DNA of 64,000 nt from NCBI GenBank assembly GCA_963970005.1, contig CAXAMN010025361.1:1442082-1506081 (forward strand), in the 5' to 3' direction. Source of the DNA: Durusdinium trenchii. Its lineage: Eukaryota > Sar > Dinophyceae > Suessiales > Symbiodiniaceae. Position 1 is the stretch's first letter. Each line of letters begins with the position of its first letter. The position numbers and the translations under genes were made by a program. Below the pieces are notes generated by a model. That model worked only from the letters and a program-made list of their open reading frames with translations, searched no databases and had not been told where the DNA came from. Below are positions 56,288 to 64,000 of this stretch, piece by piece.

Positions 56288-57373
56288 ATAGAAATGCTGC
56301 ATGGGAGACAAATGAATCGATATCCTCCATGGCCAGCACAAAAGGGCGGACACCAGCAGTGACAGCAAGGGCGGACACATTTTAAGAAAGAATTGAGAAC
56401 CCCTACAGTAACAGTAAACTGTTTGGGTAATAAACAAATAAAAAACATCATAAATCCTGACACCAAAGACTCCAATGGATCACCCCCTTCCGCGAACATC
56501 CCACTTGGCAGCCCAACCTTGGTACCATCCATGGGCGCAGTGTAGAAGCCGTTGCCCTGGGAGAAGCTCGCAGGTGTGTTTCGACGCGCCCGGCGATAAC
56601 CTCATCCAACACCGCTGAAATTTTGAAGACGTACCAAAACGGGACGACCTCGAAAGTTTCACGGAACAAGTAGAGGGACCCCAAGTTCAGTTCCCATTCT
56701 GAGAGCCGGGAGTTCGTGCCACGTTTGTTATGCAGTTTTTTGTTCGTTCAACAAATTCAGCCCGCCGGTGCCTCATTTTCGACCGTTGCCAAACAAAAGA
56801 CTTGGAAAACATGCTTACCCGAAAACCACCGCGTCCTAACTGAACGTTGATGGATTGATTTTGCTACAGATAAAAGATCAAACGGTTGTTTTTGCTCTGC
56901 GTTTGTTCTTGCGAGGCAAAACTAAAACGCGTTTTTGGGCAGGTTCGAACGCTTGCTGACACTTTGATCTGCTGCTGGCAATGCTGCAACGCTGGTTAGC
57001 CGTCACATTGCCAAAACACTGCCAAAGTTTGACACATGGTTCACCCCTTCTCAAAACTTCTACTGGGAACCTCTACCACATCCTAGAATTGTTTCTTGGA
57101 CCCCCCTCAAAAGGTGTTGTCGTCTCTACCCCCTCCTAGAAACAAAGACTGCAGCCCCGTTGTTGTTTTTTGAACCCCCCCTCCAGAACAACACCTCAAA
57201 AAACACTAAAGACGGACCAGCCCAGACTTCAATGAAATAAGTCAAAAAAAATCCACCTGCTTACGAAACCAACATTCCCTCAAACCTTCAACCGTATCCC
57301 TAACCTTGCCCCCTTGAAGTTCCAAAGTTAGAACAATTGACAATTTTGTTGGGCGGCTGCCTTTGTTTCTACC

Positions 57374-57425
<52 letters not shown>

Positions 57426-59483
57426 GACACGACGACGACGACAACAACAACTCGCCATCCTTTCGAGCCCTCGGACGCCAGGGTCTCGGATTCCAAAAAC
57501 ATGTTCCAGCCAAAGTCGAAATTATGCTGCCCAGGGTCAGCTTCAGGCAATGCATGTTGATCCCCGATCCAAGGCTTCCCCAAGAATTCCACCCCACGAA
57601 ATCGGTGGAAAAGATCCAAGCCCTGCGACACCACCAACGGAAGAGTCTGCCAGGCCTAAAGAAACACCAAAGAAATTACAAAAAAACTCCACCGGCCCAA
57701 GACATCAGTTCCCAGTGACCGATGCAGGAAGTTGGCCTGTCTATTTCCCCAAACAGTTTACTGCTGGGGCTCTATCTTAGAAAAAAGAGCTGGCCGCACT
57801 GACTGGCCGCACCCCTGAACTCTGTGGCCCGGCTCTGCTCTTGTCCTTCTCTTGTCCTGCCGTTGTCCTCCTCTTGTCCTTCTCTTGTCCTCTGGCTGTG
57901 CTGACCAGCCCTGGACACACTGACTGGCCGCGCCCCTGAACTCTGTGGCCGGGCTCTGTGACCTCCTCTTGCCTTCTCTTGTCCTGCTCTTCTCTTGTCT
58001 TCTCTTGTGGCCGAACAATTAATTAGCGATGTCGATACCGACAAAAATCATTGATAAAGCAGTTTGCTCTTGGGGGAAGGTAGGGCGTACCAAGAAACCG
58101 TGTTTGACTAGTATTGGTCCAAACGAATCGTTTTGAAACTGTTTAAGGTCTAGGTCTATGCTGGTATAATTCCCTTCTTCCAGGAGTTTTGGAGGTCTCC
58201 CGGTCTCTCTATTTTAATACACACCTATATGATATATGTGTTGTTTCAAGAACCATTAGGACTTCTTTCTTCACCGAGCCGTAAGACCCCTGATTGGAAA
58301 AAGAAAGCACTGTTTCTTCCCAACGTCTGAGTACCCAAAAAGTCTATACCCCCCCAGAGTCCAGTTGTGACGACTTCTTGGAAACAAAACAGAAGCTCCA
58401 GGAGCCACCAGCACTGGGAGAATCCACCCCGCTTCGGCCCAGCTGTCCCTCTGTTGGCCCCCCGCCGGCGGGGGCGCGACGCTGGGAGCAGCACCGGCCT
58501 CAGTGCCCAGTGCAGAATCCACCGAAGGTGGGACACCCGAAGCCTTCGAAGCCTTGCTTTCGGTGTGTTTCACCCAGTGTGAATGAAGGGTCGCTCCGCA
58601 ACTGTGGGTGCCTTTCCATTCTTTCCCCAGCGGGTGTTTCCTTTCCCTCTGGGTCTGGCGCACTTTTGGGTGATGAAGCCAAGGCCAATAAGTTGGAACA
58701 TCCGCTTTTGCGTTTGCCATATTTCTGGCCACCCGCTAGATTCACTGACTGCAAGTTAGAATTCAGAATGCCCCGTCTGATCTTATCTCTCAATATTTTT
58801 CAACTAGAAAGAGAATGGGGTAGAAAAAAGTGCCTGAGATCAATCCGGACAAAAATTGGTAGTGGGCAGTGAGAATGCTTGCACTGCGCCTTCACAAAAC
58901 TTGCGAATGCCTGCAAACCTCCCCACCCTTTCCAAGTGTTTTGTGCGTTTTCCGCTTTGCATGCCAGTTTCACTGTATGGTGACCTTTCCTCACCACCGC
59001 CCACACATGATTTACACATTCTCTTGGCTGCAAGTGTTTTTGATTGTTTTTGTATATGACCAAATCCAGTCAAGTCAAATGAGGTCATTGACCTGTAGGA
59101 AATATGTAAAGTATTGAAAACCACTCAAATTCCATGCATGGCTCCGGGAGCTCGGGAACTTTTACTGCGCGAAGGAAGGTGGCATCTAGCTGGCATACAA
59201 ATCCTTGCTTGCTACAGAGAGGAGTCTTCATTGCAAATGCTTCTGTTGGTGCCTGCCCTTATCCTGGCCAGGATTGTGGAAGCATGTGAGGCAACAACCA
59301 CCGTTCAGAAGAGAATCATGCAATTGTGTGGTGGTACCCTTTGATGCTTATACAAAGGTATTCCGCTGGGGTAAAGGCTTCAAAGCCAAGACGCATTTTA
59401 TCCATAGACTAAAAAATAGAATTGCGCTAATATTTGTCAACAGTTTAGAATGAGTGCCAATCGTTTTCAAGTGTCCTAATAGG
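56288..59483. other. No secure gene
   Basis: Holds one arm of the GGGAGACCTCCC family (58190-58215), a CAA microsatellite, and a repeated pair of TGACTGGCCGC...CTCTGTGGCC segments near 57790-57960. A GC-rich patch at 58380-58560 is open in several frames. Confidence 0.4.
57371..57424 (+). repeat. (CAA)n microsatellite
   Basis: Uninterrupted CAA units followed by CGA units. It yields a poly-Gln frame that has no other support. Confidence 0.95.
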
Positions 59484-59783
59484 GATGGCCTCCAACCTAA
59501 TAGCGATGGCCTCAAACCTAGAAGCGATGGCCTCCAACCTAATAGCGATGGCCTCCAACCCAGAAGCGATGGCCTCCAACCTAATAGCGATGGACTCCAA
59601 CCTAGAAGCGATGGCCTACAACCTAGTAGCGATGGACTCCAACCTAGAAGCGATGGCCTCCAACCTAATACCGATGGACTCCAACCTAGAATCGATGGCC
59701 TCCAACCTAGATGGTCTCCAACCTAGAAGCGATGGCCGTCAACCTAGAAGCGATGGCCTCCAACCTAGAAGCGATGGCCTCCA
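59484..59783 (+). repeat. 21-bp tandem array GATGGCCTCCAACCTAATAGC
   Basis: About 14 units of 21 bp, with alternating AATAGC / AGAAGC joints and a few GGACTCC variants. One truncated unit occurs near 59705. It abuts a CTACTAGTGACAAGAAGC module at 59790. The frame DGLQPNS/DGLQPRS stays open because 21 is a multiple of three. Confidence 0.93.
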
Positions 59784-59787
59784 AGAA

Positions 59788-59815
59788 ACTACTAGTGACA
59801 AGAAGCTAGTAGCCA
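59788..59815 (+). repeat. Modular repeat, single copy
   Basis: ACTACTAGTGACAAGAAGC directly after the 21-bp array. Confidence 0.7.
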
Positions 59816-61171
59816 CATTTTCTGTGCTGCTTGGTGGCCTTTCTCACTCGCTCCACGCAGGCCTTTGGGTTTCGACTGCAATTGCACATTGCGCACGTTG
59901 TTGCAGGACCCAGATCATCCAAATAAGTTCACCCTTGCCCTAATTTGACGCAAAGTGCGCCCTTGTGCTCTATCGTGGTTTTCATCATAATGTGTCATAC
60001 CTTCTCTGTAGAATCACCTTGTCCTTATGGGGGCTGTCCCAAAAACTGTGAAATTTGCAGCACACTTTCGAGATCCCCTCATGTTGTCTAGATGTTTTGA
60101 ATCATTTTTTGATGTGTTCCGGCCAGGTTGTCCAGTCGATGGTGTATCGTCGTCCAGGATAAACATGCCCATAAGACAATCATAGAATGTGATGCGTATT
60201 TAAAAATTAAAATAAAGAATATATTGTATACCCTCCAGATCCCTTCAAATCAAGAATTAAAATGTTCCAGTTCCACATACAGGTTGTTTGTGGGAAGTCT
60301 TGGACTGATCAAAGTCGAGGCCAAAAAGAAGCAACGTTCGATCGCTTCCATTCGTTGTCTATGTTCACATGACCCGTCTCGCGATGTCTCACGTTGCATT
60401 CGCAGCATTCGCTGCTCGCCTTTCAAAGTGGTTGGAATTTGGAATTGAAGCTGGCCCGACTAATTTGGCTGGCTCGAGAAAGGAGGACCCAAATAAGGCA
60501 CCTGCAGATGTTGGTCGCTTGATGGGCCTGTATTTCTGAGCCATGCTCAAAAAATGTCGCACACTGCATCAGATTCGACCCCCTTCCGCTCTCTGTTGTG
60601 TGAGGGAGGAGGAAGGAATCATCAGCAAAATGCCGGAAGCAACCGTGCCGGACTGATAGACTCGTGATCTGCAACCCAGCAACATCACCGGACACCTATT
60701 GCAATTATTGCACATTTGCCATTGGTTCGGTTCGATTAGACTCGGTTCGGCATGCGGAACTACATGGGTCCCACGGGTCGAGGAGACCACCCCAATTGCC
60801 CCAGCCATGGGCCATGTTTAACCCTTTAGAGCCAAATCGCCGATGAACTCATGGCGGAAAAAACAAAACCATGAGAAAAAGATTTACCAGCGTAGGCCCC
60901 AAACAGTTTGTGCGTTTATGAAGTAAGCCACAGAGACGAACTGTCAAACAGTCAACGGCTCAAACCGTTCCAGCTCGTGGTGATCAACTCGGACCTTCTG
61001 GGCTTGTTTCAGGACTCGGCTCAATTGGCTCAAGTTCAGAACCGGCAATTCAGACGAAAACAGAACATATGCAAATCTACTCAATATGCTGAGTTGTGCT
61101 GACATTTGGCTTTATCATGCTTTGTTTGGCTAAAGATGTTAAAAGCTTTCAGCCCACCATGACTTTGTGAG
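59816..61171. other. No gene recognised
   Basis: No exon with convincing limits. One CCCCAAACAGTTTG motif at about 60896-60912 links it to the repeat family further right. Confidence 0.4.
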
Positions 61172-61990
61172 GTTAGACAAGCAGGGAGACAAGTGAAGCA
61201 ACAAGGGAGACAATCAGGGGGACAAGTGGGGACAAGTGTAACAAGAGAGTGTCCAAGCATGGAGACAAGCAAAAAGACAAGTGGAGACAAGTGCATGCGG
61301 GTGAGAGCCTCTGGCCAAGAGTGTCTAAGTTGGAGACAAGCAGGAGACAACTCCGGCCAAGTGTATCCAACGTAGTCTGAGGCAAGTGGAGGCAAGCTTA
61401 ACAAGAAGGGAGACAAACAGGGATACCAGTGGGAGACAAGTGTAAAATCATTTGGCCAAGAGTGTCTAAGCCTAAGCATGGAGCAGGCGAAGAGGCAAGC
61501 GGAGACAAGTGTAAAAACATCTGGCGAAGGGCATCCGCAATAGGCCAAGACAAGTCGAGACAAGTGAAACAAGGAAACAAGAAGGTAGACAAGCAGGGAG
61601 ACATGTGTAAAATCATCCGGCCAAGAGCATACAAGCAGGGAGACAGGCAAAGGGACAAGTGGAGACAAGTGTAAAAACACCCGGCCATGTGTATCCAGAG
61701 TAGGCCGAGACAAGTGGGAGACAAGTGGAGACAAGTGTAACAAGAAGGGAGACAAGTGGAGACAGGTGTAAAAACATCCGGCCAAATCTATCCAGAGGAG
61801 GCAAAGGAAACATCAGCCGAGTAACCCTCACACGGCCCAGAGGACCCAGAGCAGCCTGGGAGACAGAGGGGACGAGTGGCAGACAAGTGTAAATTCATGC
61901 GGCCCAGAGCACCCAGAGTGTACCCGGAGAACAACGAGATAAGTGGGAGACAAGTGTACTGGGAGACAAACTGCAACATCATGCGGCCAA
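61172..61990 (+). repeat. GGAGACAAGTG minisatellite with compound units
   Basis: Short units GGGAGACAAGTG alternate with GTGTAAAATCATCCGGCCAA and GAGCATCCAGAG-type segments, at least seven compound units. The same pattern returns at 62612-62760. Confidence 0.85.
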
Positions 61991-62611
61991 AGCAATCGCA
62001 GTGTGCCGGAGATTATACCAGCGTAGACCCCAAACAGAGCAATGTTCAAAAATGAGATCTCCGAACAATATGGCCAGCAGTATTTCCTAGAGGAAGAAAA
62101 CTATAGTCCACCATGTAGACGCACATACAAGATTCAAAGGGAAAGCATGAAAATTCTGTTTTTCATTGGTTTTACAATGGGACGCCGTACAAGGGCTAAA
62201 ACATGAAATTTATGGATCCAGGTTGTGACATATGTTGCCCCCCTTGTAAACACGAATGCGCAGACCCAATCAAAATGAAGATTTCCTCAGAGCACGGACA
62301 CTGCGCTTGGCTTTTTCCTTCCTACGCAGTTGCCTTCTTTGGCTTAGCCATGTACTGCATTGACCTGTGTTTGCCATAGGTCGCAACACTTGACGTAAGA
62401 GTGTGTGATTGCTTCGTTGATCATCCGCACGAAAGTAGCTGCCAACCTAAACAGCAAATCGAGCAATGCAACGCTTGTGGTGAAAATATGTGAAAATAGT
62501 GTATTTCGATGCAGCCAATGCAGCTTTCAAACTTGAAACACCAGAAATACAACAGAGCAACGACCTTGTGCGCATCAAAAATTTATCGGCCCAGCATCCA
62601 GCCAAGCCCGG
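61991..62611. other. No gene recognised
   Basis: Contains a GACCCCAAACAG motif near 62028. Nothing else seen. Confidence 0.4.
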
Positions 62612-62875
62612 GGACAGGCCATGGGAAACAAGTGGAAGACAAGTGAGCTTACTGGGAGCCAAGTCGAGACATGTGGGAGACAAGTGTGAAATCATGCGGC
62701 CAGAGCACTGAGAGCATCCAGAGCTTACTGGGAGACAAGTGGGAGACAAGTGTGAAATCATAGTAAGAACCCCTCACAGGTAAACCTGTTTGGGGAACAA
62801 ATGTAAAATCATGTGGCCCGGGCATGCAACCCTTTCAAATGAGTAAGAACCCCTCACAGGTAAACCTGTTTGGGG
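62612..62875 (+). repeat. Second GGAGACAAGTG patch and paired hairpins
   Basis: Ends in two hairpins exactly 80 bp apart (62770-62795 and 62850-62875). Each reads CCCC-TC-ACAGGT-AA-ACCTGT-TT-GGGG: a 6-bp inner stem, 2-base internal loop and 4-bp outer stem. Confidence 0.8.
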
Positions 62876-63369
62876 AATTAAAATAAGAAGACGATAAGTA
62901 TGTTTAAAAAATGTCAAGATAGACCCCAAACAGTTTCAGTGTTTGTTTTGGGCGTCAACTCCTTGAGTTCCAATGTGTCAGGTAACGTCTGTATTGGGCC
63001 ATTGGGAATGGCACGTAAACAAAAAACTGTCAGAAAACAATGGTTCCTGATTCCTGAGGTTGTCACTGTCACATGTGTAAGTACGAAGGGATATATATGT
63101 TATGATAAAATCCGCGGATGATATCAAACGCTGCCTCATTCTCCCATTCAGAACCACACGAAAACATACCCGGGCACGACGGTGGAGAAAGGGAAAGCGA
63201 CGTGGCCAAGCAGGGGACTTGAGAGAGGACGGGGTGAACGAAAGGTAGCAGGCAATCACAAGTAACCCTGGTAGAAGTCCACGACGGCGTGAACCGGCGC
63301 AGGGGGGTTTGGATCGGGGGGGGGGGCCCCCGTAAGAGGGAAGAACACGCCCTATGTGTCGAAGACTGT
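62876..63369. other. No secure gene
   Basis: A GACCCCAAACAGTTT motif at about 62922-62937. The DNA up to the AT-rich array shows no exon with clear limits. Confidence 0.4.
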
Positions 63370-64000
63370 TTTTGCACTTCTCTTTATAAATTTCGGTGTT
63401 CCAAATTTATAAATATAGAAACTATTTAAATAGATTTAGAAATATAAAAACTATTTAAATAGTTTTCATTTGCGGAGTCCCGTGGCAATTAAATTTATAA
63501 ATATTACAAATATTATAAATATTTGGCATTCCCGGGATCCCGTGGCAATTAAACCTATAAATATTATACATATTATCAATATTATCAAAATTATAAATAC
63601 TTATAATATTTATAATATTTATAAATGTCGGGCCTCCAAATTTATAAATATTATAAATATTATAAATATTTGGCATTCCCGGGATCCCGTGGCAATTAAA
63701 TTTATAAATATTATAAATATTATAAATATTTGGCATTTCCAGGATCCCGTGGCAATGAAATTTATAAATATTATAAATATTTACAATATTTATAATATTT
63801 ATAAATTTGGAGGCCCGAAATTTATAAATATTATAAATATTTGGCACTTCCAGGATCCCGTGGCAATTAAATTTATAAATAATACAAACATTTATAATAT
63901 TGATAATATTTATAAATTTGGAGGCCCGAAATTTATAAATATTATAAATATTGTAAATATTTGGCACTTCCAGGATCCCGTGGCAATTAAATTTATAAAT
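63370..64000. repeat. AT-rich tandem array continuing past the window
   Basis: Units combine TTTATAAATATTATAAATAT with GGATCCCGTGGCAATTAAA. The GTGGCAATTAAA landmark recurs at intervals of about 60 bp or about 110-150 bp. AAATTTATAAATTT-like words make it rich in inverted repeats. Open minus-strand Asn/Ile/Tyr frames are by-products. Confidence 0.92.

Noticed and set aside
57337-57780. Poly-Gln protein
   Set aside because: Frame created by the CAA microsatellite; no splice or homology support.
61018-61034. GGCTCAATTGGCTCAAG resembling the end of the dinoflagellate spliced leader
   Set aside because: Only about ten matching bases and no coding region after it, so a retroposed mRNA is not supported.
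61172-61990. CRISPR-like regular array
   Set aside because: Unit length and spacers are irregular and the spacers are themselves repeated; it is a compound minisatellite.
63455-63967. 170-codon Asn/Ile/Tyr-rich frame
   Set aside because: By-product of the AT-rich tandem array.

Overview
The window looks like nuclear DNA of a dinoflagellate, most likely a symbiotic alga of the Symbiodiniaceae type. This is an inference from content: very low density of long genes, short GC-rich exon-like islands, a giant Ty1/copia-like retrotransposon with a dinoflagellate-style polyprotein, and many short modular or palindromic repeat families. No bacterial operon, rRNA, convincing tRNA or CRISPR array is visible. 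There are two assembly gaps: 10 N at 2866-2875 and 400 N at 49269-49668.

The only long coding object is one complete LTR retrotransposon on the minus strand, 16190-30923 (14.7 kb). It has 130-bp LTRs that are identical by eye, a 5-bp target duplication GTTGG, a purine tract, and a primer-binding site beside the 5' LTR. Its 3763-residue ORF runs Gag (coiled coil, core, two CCCH fingers around an RS-rich stretch), protease, integrase, reverse transcriptase (YVDD) and RNase H. Four additions follow: a cysteine-methyltransferase-like domain, a His/Thr-rich linker, an SGNH-hydrolase-like domain, and a Tpt1/KptA-type RNA 2'-phosphotransferase domain. The last is broken by two -1 frame changes and continues into a proline-rich 3' ORF with a zinc ribbon. 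The unusual biology in this window is this 3' cargo.

Region by region: 1-4.75 kb holds dispersed minus-strand exons of an ankyrin-repeat gene interleaved with modular CTACTAGTAG repeats. 8.5-14.5 kb holds minus-strand exon candidates, including a small single-pass K/E-rich protein and two phase-compatible exons with a hydrophobic segment, plus two dispersed repeat families. 16.2-30.9 kb is the retrotransposon. 31-43 kb is mostly unannotatable DNA with a few exon candidates and modular repeats. 43.85-45.8 kb has minus-strand exons, three of which chain in phase. 47-53 kb has foldback elements, GA-rich and TAC microsatellites, a gap and an AT-rich island. 53-64 kb is dominated by minisatellites (54/66-bp, 21-bp and ~11-bp units) and ends inside an AT-rich tandem array.

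All exon calls outside the retrotransposon come from reading splice signals and codon phase by eye, without transcript evidence. They should be treated as leads. The retrotransposon structure and its core domains are read directly and are secure.
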